The translations under genes were made by a program, and so were the position numbers. The notes beneath the pieces are model-generated. The model had not been told where the DNA came from, did no database searches, and saw only the letters and a list, made by a program, of their open reading frames with translations. Source: Bacillus methanolicus PB1 (GTDB lineage Bacteria; Bacillota; Bacilli; Bacillales; Cytobacillaceae). From it: DNA of 64,000 nucleotides. Of the stretch, positions 9,042 through 16,943 are shown piece after piece. The stretch covers positions 868,001-932,000 of the forward strand of contig NZ_AFEU01000001.1 in NCBI RefSeq assembly GCF_000262755.1, read 5' to 3'. The number at the start of each line of letters is the position of its first letter. Within the stretch, counting starts at the first letter, position 1.

Positions 9042-9793
9042 CCAGTTCGCGGCAATATTAATATTTCCACGCGCCTGTTTTTCGCTCTTCCTTCTTTTGT
9101 TTCATTTGAAGCCACCGGCTTAAATTCTCCATAACCTTTTGCACTGAACCAGCGGGGATCTAGTTTATCATGTTCCAGAATGATCTCCATAAAATTAACA
9201 GCACGCATGACGCTTAATTCCCAGTTTGATTCAAAATTTGCTGTATGAATCGGAACATTGTCGGTATGGCCGCTGATAATAATATTCCTCGGCGGGTCAA
9301 TAGCAAGAAGTTCGGCGATTTCTTTTGCTATTTTCACATCTTCCGGTCTGACCTCAGCACTTCCAGAATCAAATAATACGTTGTCGCGAATGGTAACCAG
9401 CAGTCCTTCATCGTTTAGTGAAGTATTGAGTTTGTTCGTTAGATGGGTTTCCTTAATATAATCAGTTATTTTATTTTCAATTTTTTGCAGTTCCTGTTTA
9501 TCTACATTTTGTGTACTTTGATTCTCAACTTTCTCCTGGTGTTTTTTTCGTTCATCAGGTGATTCCATTTGCCCTTCAGGCATAGGGCTTTGAAACTCGG
9601 TAACTCCCGTACCGCCAGTAAAAATATCATTGAATGCTTTGGAAAATATCTGAAATTTTTGGGCATCGACAGAACTCATTGAAAACAAAACAATAAACAA
9701 AGCCAATAATAATGTGAGGAGATCGGAATATGGAATGAGCCATGTTTCATCAAGGTGGTCTTCAAGATCATGTTTCCTTTTGCGCTTACTCAT
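9035..9793 (-). CDS. motB: Flagellar stator protein MotB
   Basis: 252 residues. A short basic N-terminus is followed by one membrane helix with the proton-channel Asp context WLIPYSDLLTLLLALFIVLF, a linker, and a C-terminal OmpA/MotB peptidoglycan-binding domain (ISGHTDNVPI, NWELSVMRAVNFM, GYGEFKPVASN, NRRVEILI). MotB anchors the proton-driven stator to the cell wall. Its ATG overlaps the end of motA by 8 bp, so translation is probably coupled. It resembles B. subtilis MotB (261 residues), not the sodium-type MotS by context, although ion choice is an inference. Confidence 0.93.
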   Translation of the reverse strand: MSKRKRKHDLEDHLDETWLIPYSDLLTLLLALFIVLFSMSSVDAQKFQIFSKAFNDIFTGGTGVTEFQSPMPEGQMESPDERKKHQEKVENQSTQNVDKQELQKIENKITDYIKETHLTNKLNTSLNDEGLLVTIRDNVLFDSGSAEVRPEDVKIAKEIAELLAIDPPRNIIISGHTDNVPIHTANFESNWELSVMRAVNFMEIILEHDKLDPRWFSAKGYGEFKPVASNETKEGRAKNRRVEILILPRTGG

Positions 9794-10580
9794 CCTTCTT
9801 CACGCTGCTTTCCTCGAGAAATGCATTTCGTTCCCCAGCCGGAAGGTAAGATGCAAGTTTTTGTTCAATAACTCTTGGCGCCTCGCCTTCAAGAATGGAC
9901 AAAATACCTTCTATCATCATGTATTTTATTTTTGCTTCCTGCTTTGACTTTCGTTTCAGCTTATTGGCAAAAGGATGCCATAAAACATATCCTGTAAAAA
10001 TTCCCAAAAGGGTAGCGACGAAAGCAGCACTGATAGCATGACCCAATTCGTCCGTATTTTCCATATTGCTTAAAGCTGCGATCAGCCCGACAACTGCCCC
10101 TAACACTCCAAGTGTAGGAGCGTACGTCCCAGCCTGAGTAAAAATGGCTGCCCCGGTTAGGTGCCTTTCTTCCATTGCCTCAATTTCTTCCGTAAGCACA
10201 TCCCGAATGTAGTCTGCGCTTTGCCCGTCCACTGCAAGTGAAAGACCATTTCTTAAAAATGGATCTTCGATTTCATTCGTCTTTACCTCTAAAGCCAGCA
10301 ACCCTTCTTTCCGGGCAATTTGAGCCCAGTCAGAAAACAGCTTAATCAGTTCGGATGGCTGCATATACTGTTGCTCTTTAAAAAGAACGCCAAACAATTT
10401 TGGCACTCTTTTTATCTCACTGCTGGGAAAAGCGATCGTTACAGCCCCGGCCGTTCCGCCAATGATAATCAAAATTGCTGCTGGATTAATAAGTGAATTA
10501 GGGCTTACACCTTTTAAAACGATCCCAACTCCAACTGCTACAATACCTAATATCAATCCGATTAATGTAGTTTTATCCAT
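9786..10580 (-). CDS. motA: Flagellar stator protein MotA
   Basis: 264 residues starting at ATG 10580, with AGGTG six bases upstream; the frame-upstream GTG at 10589 overlaps the ribosome site. It has four membrane segments. The cytoplasmic loop contains EGLLALE and the strongly conserved AGTYAPTLGVLGAVVGLIA, followed by LGHAISAAFVATLLGIFTGY. It forms the ion-conducting stator with MotB and drives flagellar rotation. Confidence 0.95.
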   Translation of the reverse strand: MDKTTLIGLILGIVAVGVGIVLKGVSPNSLINPAAILIIIGGTAGAVTIAFPSSEIKRVPKLFGVLFKEQQYMQPSELIKLFSDWAQIARKEGLLALEVKTNEIEDPFLRNGLSLAVDGQSADYIRDVLTEEIEAMEERHLTGAAIFTQAGTYAPTLGVLGAVVGLIAALSNMENTDELGHAISAAFVATLLGIFTGYVLWHPFANKLKRKSKQEAKIKYMMIEGILSILEGEAPRVIEQKLASYLPAGERNAFLEESSVKKDE

Positions 10581-10616
10581 GTAGTTCACCTGTCTTATCT
10601 TATACTTTATGAATCT

Positions 10617-10645
10617 ATCATATTTGCCTTTTTAATTGATAGCAA
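10617..10645 (-). promoter_or_regulatory. Candidate sigma-A promoter of motAB
   Basis: Reverse strand TTGCTA (10640-10645), a 17-bp spacer and TATGAT (10617-10622), about 37 bp before the motA start. No sigma-D type motif (TAAA...GCCGATAT) was found. Confidence 0.4.
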
Positions 10646-10741
10646 TCAACCGGCTTTTTGCTGATTGGGCCTGTAAAATACGCTTCTCTTTTTATTTCGA
10701 CAATATATTCAGTTTATTTAGTTTGTGTATGTATAAAAATC

Positions 10742-10866
10742 AAGAGGCTGTCTCATAAGGGGTCTGACCTCATGTGCATTAATCAATATATAGCACATTT
10801 ATCCAACACTATGCCCTATATATTGTGTTATGGGGTCTGACCCTTAGGCTTTGAGACAGCCTCTTT
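10742..10866. repeat. Interspersed 120-bp palindromic element, copy 1
   Basis: Terminal inverted repeats AAGAGGCTGTCTCA and TGAGACAGCCTCTT enclose GGGGTCTGACCTCAT / ATGGGGTCTGACCC and an inner CAATATATAG / CTATATATTG pair, so nearly the whole element can fold as one hairpin. Related copies are at 11551, 27300 and 36126. It lies between motA and a DUF1992 gene. Confidence 0.85.
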
Positions 10867-10870
10867 ATGA

Positions 10871-11266
10871 TTAGCTGAATTTGCTGTTAATTTTGCTGGA
10901 GTAATTTTTAAAGACGCTTGAATTTGTTTGAATTCTCCGTTTTGATATAAGGCTGTTGAAGCGAATTATTTTTTCATTTAGCTTCTTTTGAAGCCTTTCT
11001 TTTTCCTCTTGGTCATCACAGGTTTTCAACAAGTCTTCGATTGTCATCATTTCTTGTTTCAAGCGGTTTTCCTCTGGAGAATAGCCTGCATTTTTCAAAA
11101 GCCGATAAGCCATGCGCAAATTATCGGGTACTGACGATAAATCATCAAGCTTAAGGGGTTTTCCGTATCCGGGCAAGTTTTCAAATTCGCCATTCTCATA
11201 AGCTTTGCGGATTCTTTCTTCTGACAAAATAACTGAAAAATCGATTCCGATCCCCTCCTTGTGCAA
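10871..11266 (-). CDS. DUF1992 (DnaJ-homologue subfamily C28-type) protein
   Basis: Up to 131 residues; the conserved core is ILSEERIRKAYENGEFENLPGYGKPL, followed by NLRMAYRLLKNAGYSPEE and a coiled-coil-like Lys/Glu-rich segment. The function is unknown. The start is a puzzle. The only conventional codon ahead of the core is TTG at 11266, but the strong ribosome site AAGGAGGGG lies inside that reading, just after it. Eight bases beyond the AGGAGG is an in-frame ATC (11243-11245) giving a product that begins IDFSVILSEER, as the family normally does. Either TTG with poor initiation or a non-canonical ATC start is possible. Confidence 0.75.
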   Translation of the reverse strand: MHKEGIGIDFSVILSEERIRKAYENGEFENLPGYGKPLKLDDLSSVPDNLRMAYRLLKNAGYSPEENRLKQEMMTIEDLLKTCDDQEEKERLQKKLNEKIIRFNSLISKRRIQTNSSVFKNYSSKINSKFS

Positions 11267-11385
11267 GCGTCATATAATCCCTTTAATTATAAACTTTTTT
11301 TGAACAAACTTGAAAGAGGTGCGCTTTCGAAAATAATTCTTGAAATATTGGGAATGATACATCTGTAAAAGAAAGGAGTGGGAAA

Positions 11386-11541
11386 ATGGCAAGAGGAAAA
11401 GAATTTAATCATAAGAAAAAAGGTCATCCCGGAAATTTTCCTGAAAACAGCATTGCGGAAAAACACACGAAAGAACGAATAGAGGATGAAGAACTAATCG
11501 TTACCCAGGAAGCATTTAAAAATCGCGTCGAAAGCGACTAA
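11386..11541 (+). CDS. Small hydrophilic protein, 51 residues, unknown
   Basis: ATG at 11386 follows GAAAGGAGTGGGAAA; the stop TAA is at 11539-11541. The product begins MARGKEFNHKKKGHPGNFP, is charged, and lacks hydrophobic segments. The style resembles minor spore proteins of Bacillus, but no family is recognised. It is divergent from the DUF1992 gene and immediately followed by a palindromic repeat element. Confidence 0.6.
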   Translation: MARGKEFNHKKKGHPGNFPENSIAEKHTKERIEDEELIVTQEAFKNRVESD

Positions 11542-11550
11542 GATATAAAT

Positions 11551-11732
11551 GAGGCTGCCTCATAAGAATCTGACCCCATGTGCATTTATCAATATATAGC
11601 ATATTTATCCTACAATATGTCCTATATATTGAGTTATGGGGTCCGGGCCTTAGGCTTTTTATACGGTGTCTTATCTAGAAGACTCATTTATCGTGGTGGC
11701 TGATATGCCATGGAGGTTTGAGATAGCCTCTT
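11551..11732. repeat. Palindromic element, copy 2, enlarged form
   Basis: Left part GAGGCTGCCTCATAAGAATC, CAATATATAG...CTATATATTG and ATGGGGTCCGGGCCTTAGG match copy 1. Then comes an extra module (GGCTTTTTATACGGTGTC ... GGCTGATATGCCATGGAGG) before the right terminus TTTGAGATAGCCTC. The same extra module is present in copy 3 at 27300-27548. Confidence 0.8.
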
Positions 11733-11735
11733 GTC

Positions 11736-13219
11736 TTACAAAGTAAGCTCACTTAGCCATTTGGCTGCACGTTCGATGTCATTTGAAAAGATCCGGTCTT
11801 TTTCAATGTCAGGTACAATTTGTCTGGCTTGCTGATAAAACTGCTTCGTAAACTCCGCCATTTTTTCAATTCCTCTATGCTTCACTGCCTCCATTGCACA
11901 AATCAATTCAATGGCAAGCACTCTTCTGACGTTTTGCACGATTTGGTATGCATGTCTGGCAGCAATGGTTCCCATGCTGACATGGTCCTCCTGGTTGGCA
12001 GAGGATGGAATGGAATCAACACTGGCCGGATGGGCGAGTGTTTTGTTTTCAGACACAAGGGAAGCTGCACAATATTGCATAATCATGGCTCCAGATTGCA
12101 GCCCCGGCTTTGGGCTAAGAAATGGCGGCAAGTCATTTAACTGCGGATTGACCAGCCTTTCAATTCGCCGTTCAGAAATATTGGCAAGCTCGGCGACGGC
12201 TATTTTCATAAAATCCATCGCAAGTGCAATCGGCTGGCCATGAAAATTTCCTCCGGAAATCACTTTATCTCCGCCATTAAATATCAGCGGGTTATCGGTG
12301 GCCGAGTTCATTTCGATTTCAAGTTTTTCTTTTACATAATCCAGCGCTTGCCATGATGCCCCGTGAACCTGGGGGATGCAGCGAAGAGAGTAAGCGTCCT
12401 GGACACGAAGATCTCCCTGTTTCGTTGTCAACTTGCTTCCTTTTAAATAAGTCCTTATTCTTCTTGCCGTTTCAATTTGCTGCTGATATCCTCGCACGAG
12501 ATGAATTTCTTCCTCAAAGGCATCCATGATGCCATTTAAGCCTTCGATTGTCATTGAAGCAATGATTTCACTTATGCGGGCAAGCTGTTCAGCCTCTAAA
12601 TAAGCAATTACTCCCATAGCTGTCATCGCTTGCGTACCATTGATTAGTGCCAACCCTTCTTTCGCTTCTAGGGTTATCGGTTCTAATCTTTCATTTGCCA
12701 GCGCTTCGTTTGCCTGAATTCTTTTTCCTTTATAGAATACTTCACCCTCTCCAATGATGGGAAGGGCAAGGTGCGACAGCGGAGCCAAATCACCGCTCGC
12801 TCCTAGAGACCCTTGCTGGGGAATAACCGGATGTATTTCTTTGTTAAGAAATTCTAATAAGCGGTTCACAATTGCCGGTCTGATTCCCGAATAACCTTTT
12901 AGCAGAGCATTCGCTCGCAGAAGCAACATAGCTCTTGAAACATTTTCAGGAAACGGCTCTCCTACTCCACACGCATGGGATCGGATTAAGTTTAACTGCA
13001 AATCTTTTACATCAGAATCATCAATCAACGCATCGCTGAGTTTTCCAAAACCGGTGTTTATTCCGTAGACAATTTTTCCTTGTTGAATTATTTTGTTACT
13101 GCAAGATGGCTTTTCTCTGTCTTTGCCAAACTTTCGGAGGAAGCAGCAGCCTTTTCCCGTTGTAAAATGACTCTATTTATTTCGTTTAAAGTCAAATCTT
13201 TCCCTGTTAAAATAACCAT
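11736..13219 (-). pseudogene. hutH: Histidine ammonia-lyase HutH, frameshifted near the N-terminus
   Basis: The frame starting at ATG 13217-13219 ([17 protein letters not shown]...) stops at TAA 13088-13090. The homologous sequence resumes at once in another frame with [20 protein letters not shown] and runs to 11736. Adding one T to the four-T run at 13091-13094 would restore a 494-residue enzyme (B. subtilis HutH: 508). The MIO-forming Ala-Ser-Gly ([16 protein letters not shown], about residue 140) and other active-site regions ([27 protein letters not shown]) are intact. HutH converts L-histidine to urocanate. No hutP, hutU, hutI, hutG or hutM lies next to it. Either the gene was recently lost or this is a sequencing error in a homopolymer. 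Confidence 0.85.
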
Positions 13220-13253
13220 TAGATTCACCCTCTACCACTTTATCAGAATAAAG

Positions 13254-13284
13254 AAAGAGGCTGTTCTTTAAGGACAGCCCCTTT
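13254..13284. terminator. Strong hairpin in the hutH leader
   Basis: AAAGAGGCTGT (13254-13264) pairs with ACAGCCCCTTT (13274-13284) over 11 bp with one G-U. In the hutH direction it is followed by CTTTATTCTG. It lies 35 bp upstream of the hutH ATG and could be an attenuator or an unrelated bidirectional terminator. Confidence 0.5.
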
Positions 13285-13532
13285 TGCTTTGATTTTATTT
13301 ATGTGAAAGTTATTTTTATGATGTCTCACATCAATCATCCATTCTAAAAATCTTCTTAAAATTTATTTTATTTTCATCCGGATTGTCTTATCAATATTTT
13401 TTGAATTTTTTGTATACTAAAAATGCACCACTGCAGTTAACTAAACTGTTTTTTAAAAATTCACGACATGAATGAAACTAAGCTGCTGTGTAAAACGTAA
13501 GAAATGGTATAAAGATAAAGGAGGATAAATAA

Positions 13533-13856
13533 ATGATTATTTCCACAACCCCCACTTTGCAGGGAAAAGAAATTGAGCGTTATATTGGAATTGTATCAGG
13601 GGAAGCGATTATGGGAGCCAACGTAGTCCGAGACTTTTTGGCAAGTGTTACTGACATCATCGGCGGAAGAAGCAGTGCTTACGAGAATAAGCTATCAGAA
13701 GGACGTGACGTTGCCATCAGGGAAATGGAAGAAAAAGCGCGCCGGATGGGAGCAAATGCTGTCGTCGGAGTCGACCTCGATTTTGAAACACTCCGGGACG
13801 GCATGATGATGTGCGTTGCAACAGGAACAGCTGTTTTCGTTAAGGATCAGTACTAG
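13533..13856 (+). CDS. UPF0145 (YbjQ-type) protein
   Basis: 107 residues, ATG 13533 after AAAGGAGGATAAATAA. Family-typical segments: an N-terminal [20 protein letters not shown], then [21 protein letters not shown] and [22 protein letters not shown]0145 forms small pentameric or similar oligomers and has been labelled heavy-metal-binding without biochemical proof. It is monocistronic, with a terminator directly downstream. Confidence 0.9.
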   Translation: MIISTTPTLQGKEIERYIGIVSGEAIMGANVVRDFLASVTDIIGGRSSAYENKLSEGRDVAIREMEEKARRMGANAVVGVDLDFETLRDGMMMCVATGTAVFVKDQY

Positions 13857-13864
13857 TATTTGCG

Positions 13865-13898
13865 GCAGGGAAATTATTGATGTTTCCCTGCTTTTTTT
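13865..13898 (+). terminator. Terminator after the UPF0145 gene
   Basis: GCAGGGAAA (13865-13873) pairs with TTTCCCTGC (13883-13891), followed by TTTTTTT. It overlaps the end of the convergent GNAT gene. Confidence 0.85.
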
Positions 13899-14365
13899 GA
13901 TATTAGCACTGTTTTTTTAAATTGAACAAGAAAAATTCCTTCCTTTGTCTTCTGCTCTCCGGTTTTCTTAAAGCCAAGTTTTTGATAAAGTTGAACAGCA
14001 GGCAGATTGGCAGCACCTGTTGAAACAATCATTTCATGCACTTCCGGGTTCGCTTTTTCCAGATAATTTAATAGTTTTCTTGCAATTCCCTTTCGAAAAT
14101 GACCGGGCTTGACCATCAACCGGTGTATATCGAGCTGTCCATTCTCAACTTTATATGAAGTGGCTCCGATCAATTCTTCTTGTTCAAAAAACCCGACAAA
14201 TTCTTCGCCGCACACCATCAGTTCTTGCAAACTATCTTTTAAAGGCGGAATATCCATTGTACCGATTAGATCGGCCTCGATTCTATAAGCTTCCAGTTGA
14301 AGTGATAAAACGTGTTTTGCAGTGTCCTCGTCAAGAATATTTATTTCCTTTATAAAACCAGCCAC
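13874..14365 (-). CDS. GNAT-family N-acetyltransferase
   Basis: 163 residues from GTG 14365, with GGGAGGAGAAACC upstream. The acetyl-CoA binding motif is visible as HFRKGIARKLLNYLE, followed by STGAANLPAVQLYQKLGFKKTGE, the usual final helix-strand pair. The substrate is unknown. The last codons lie inside the terminator hairpin of the convergent gene. Confidence 0.85.
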   Translation of the reverse strand: MAGFIKEINILDEDTAKHVLSLQLEAYRIEADLIGTMDIPPLKDSLQELMVCGEEFVGFFEQEELIGATSYKVENGQLDIHRLMVKPGHFRKGIARKLLNYLEKANPEVHEMIVSTGAANLPAVQLYQKLGFKKTGEQKTKEGIFLVQFKKTVLISKKAGKHQ

Positions 14366-14469
14366 GGTTTCTCCTCCCTTGCTGGAACTTATTTCGCTAT
14401 AGATGTAAAAATTCCTCTATATTCGTTATACTTATAAAGCAACCCTCTTACTAATAGAAAGGAGAAGCT

Positions 14470-16560
14470 ATGAAATCTCTCGTTCTTGCAGAAAAACCGA
14501 GCGTCGCCCGTGAAATTGCCCGGGTACTCGGCTGCAAACAACAGCATAAACATTATTTTGAAGGAAATAAATATATCGTTACATGGGCTCTCGGCCATTT
14601 AATCGAATTAAAAATGCCGGAGCATTACGATACAAAATATAAAACATGGCGGCTTGAAGATTTGCCGATTATCCCGGAGAAGATGGGCTTGAAGGTGATC
14701 AAACAAACAAGCCACCAGTTCAGAGGAATTGAAAACCTTTCAAAACGCCCGGATATTAAGGATTGTATTATCGCGACCGATGCCGGTCGGGAAGGTGAAC
14801 TTGTTGCCCGCTGGATTTTAAAAAAAATTCATTGGAAAAAGCCGATCCTTCGCTTATGGATTTCTTCTCAGACAGACAAAGCGATCCGCGACGGCTTTAA
14901 CCATTTAAAGCCCGGGAAACAATTTGATGCGTTATATGACTCTGCCGTCTGCCGGGCGGAAGCCGACTGGCTGATCGGGCTTAATGTGACTAGAGCGCTT
15001 ACTACGAAGTATAATGATCCGCTTTCAGCAGGGCGCGTGCAAACTCCTACACTTGCCATGATGATGGATCGGGAAAAAGAAATCCAGAAATTTGTGCCTA
15101 AAGAATATTGGACAATCAAAGCACAGATCGGCTCCCTCTCCGCATCGTGGGAACGAAACGGTGAAAAGCGGATTTTTTCAAAAGAGACGGCTGAAAAAAT
15201 TCACGATAAACTTGCAGGCAATAAGGCGATTGTTGTCTCAATTGACCGAAAGAAAAAAAGCGAACAGCAGCCTCTTCCCTATGACTTAACGGAACTTCAG
15301 CGGGATGCCAATAAACGTTTCGGCTTTTCAGCGAAGAAAACATCGACTGTATTGCAAAGACTGTATGAGCAATATAAGCTTGTGACTTATCCAAGAACAG
15401 ACTCCCGCTATTTAACAACGGACATGGAAGCTACTATGCTTGACCGCCTTCAGGCAATGTCGTCAGGGTACAAAGAGGAAGTACGACCTCTGCTTGCTAA
15501 CAAAGGGCGAGTCATCGCCAGACGGGTGTTTAATAATGAAAAAGTCACCGATCACCATGCCATTATCCCGACGGAAGAACGATTAAATATTAGCGATCTT
15601 TCCGCCGACGAACGAAAACTTTATGATCTGATTGCCCGCCGCTTTTTAGCGCTGTTTTATCCAGCATTCCAATATGAAACCGTCCATGCTGTCTTTGACG
15701 TAAACGGCGAAACACTTTCCTCCCGTGAAACCGTTGTTGTCGATGCCGGGTTTAAAGCAATTCTTAGCAAAAATGACGATGAGCCGGACAGCGGGCAGCT
15801 TGGTGACATAGCTAAAGGCCAATCTTATACGGTTAAAAATATAGAAATGGATAAGAAACTGACCGAGCCCCCGCTTCGGTATTCAGAAGCTGACATTCTT
15901 TCACTGATGGAGAAATACGGCCTCGGAACACCTGCAACAAGGGCGGACATTATCGAAAGGCTTGTCGAAACAGAGGTAGTTGAACGACAAAACGGAAGAT
16001 TTTACCCGACAAAGAAAGGAAAACAGCTGATTGAACTCGTGAACGACGAACTTAAATCTCCGGAGTTGACCGCCCGTTGGGAAAAAGAGCTCGAAGCGAT
16101 TGCCCGCGGCAAAGGAAACCCGAAAACATTCCTGCAAAATATTCGCAAACAAACAGAGCATCTTGTTTCTGAAATTAAGAAAAGCGATCGTTCCTACCGT
16201 GCCCATAATCTGACCGGTTCAAAATGTCCGGAATGCGGTTCGTTCTTAAAAGAACGGACGACAAAAGATGGCCGAATTTTAGTATGTTCGAATATGGAGT
16301 GCCGCTTCCGTAAACATAAAGATCCGAAACTTTCAAAACGGCGCTGCCCGCAATGCAAAAAGCGGATGGAAATTCACGAAGGCAAAGCCGGCGCCTATTT
16401 CCAATGCCGCACTTGTAATGTCGTCGAAAAAGCTGAAGAAAAGAAAAAAGCTGTAACTAAACGGGAAGAACGGAAACTGATTCAGAAATACAGCAAAAAT
16501 GAGTCCTTTGGAACAAGTTTGGGAGATTTATTGAAGCAGGCTTTGGAAGACAAAGAATAA
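14470..16560 (+). CDS. topB: DNA topoisomerase III
   Basis: 696 residues; ATG 14470 follows AAAGGAGAAGCT. The Toprim domain begins with VLAEKPSVAREIARVLG and contains ATDAGREGELVARW with its acidic residues. The catalytic Tyr is in KLVTYPRTDSRYL (about residue 306). A C-terminal zinc ribbon has CPECGSFL...CSNMECRFR and CPQCKKRM...CRTCNV. The enzyme is a type IA topoisomerase acting on single-stranded DNA and decatenating replication products. Length and domains agree with B. subtilis TopB (727). Confidence 0.95.
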   Translation: MKSLVLAEKPSVAREIARVLGCKQQHKHYFEGNKYIVTWALGHLIELKMPEHYDTKYKTWRLEDLPIIPEKMGLKVIKQTSHQFRGIENLSKRPDIKDCIIATDAGREGELVARWILKKIHWKKPILRLWISSQTDKAIRDGFNHLKPGKQFDALYDSAVCRAEADWLIGLNVTRALTTKYNDPLSAGRVQTPTLAMMMDREKEIQKFVPKEYWTIKAQIGSLSASWERNGEKRIFSKETAEKIHDKLAGNKAIVVSIDRKKKSEQQPLPYDLTELQRDANKRFGFSAKKTSTVLQRLYEQYKLVTYPRTDSRYLTTDMEATMLDRLQAMSSGYKEEVRPLLANKGRVIARRVFNNEKVTDHHAIIPTEERLNISDLSADERKLYDLIARRFLALFYPAFQYETVHAVFDVNGETLSSRETVVVDAGFKAILSKNDDEPDSGQLGDIAKGQSYTVKNIEMDKKLTEPPLRYSEADILSLMEKYGLGTPATRADIIERLVETEVVERQNGRFYPTKKGKQLIELVNDELKSPELTARWEKELEAIARGKGNPKTFLQNIRKQTEHLVSEIKKSDRSYRAHNLTGSKCPECGSFLKERTTKDGRILVCSNMECRFRKHKDPKLSKRRCPQCKKRMEIHEGKAGAYFQCRTCNVVEKAEEKKKAVTKREERKLIQKYSKNESFGTSLGDLLKQALEDKE

Positions 16561-16757
16561 ATGATGAATCCAGTTTGGTTATGAGCTTATAATTAGGCTT
16601 ATGAGCCTTTATTTGGATTTTTGAGCCTTTATTTGGATTTATGAGCCTTTATTCGAATTTATAAGCCGTCGTTCTGATATATGAGCCTTTATTTCGATTT
16701 ATAAGCCGTCATTTTCGTATATGAGCCTTCAGTCCAAAATATGATCCTTAATCATTT
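16561..16757. repeat. Tandem array of ten 20-bp units
   Basis: From 16561 the sequence falls into exact 20-base steps starting at 16561, 16581, 16601, 16621 and so on to 16741. Most units fit ATGAGCCTTTATTTGGATTT with substitutions (ATAAGCCGTC- and ATGAGCCTTC-type variants alternate in the middle). No gene is present. The array sits between the topB stop and its terminator, so it is transcribed as the topB 3' untranslated region. Confidence 0.85.
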
Positions 16758-16758
16758 A

Positions 16759-16788
16759 ACCAGGCGATTTTTCGCCTGGTCTTTTTTT
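16759..16788 (+). terminator. Terminator of topB
   Basis: ACCAGGCGA pairs with TCGCCTGGT around a short TTTT loop, followed by CTTTTTTT. Confidence 0.85.
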
Positions 16789-16943
16789 CCTTTATAAATT
16801 TTCAATACAATTATGCACCTATTCTATTAGACATTGTTTTTATCAATGGCTGTGTAAGTTGCTAACGGTTTAGAACCAAGTTTCATTTTCAGACTGGAAT
16901 CGAGTACAATAATAAAAAAGATTCTGATAAGGAGAATAAAAAA

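Noticed and set aside
10581-10740. Sigma-D flagellar promoter for motAB
   Set aside because: No TAAA-N15-GCCGATAT match was found; a sigma-A-like site explains the region better.
16561-16757. CRISPR-like array after topB
   Set aside because: Units are contiguous 20-mers with gradual divergence, with no unique spacers between constant repeats and no cas genes.
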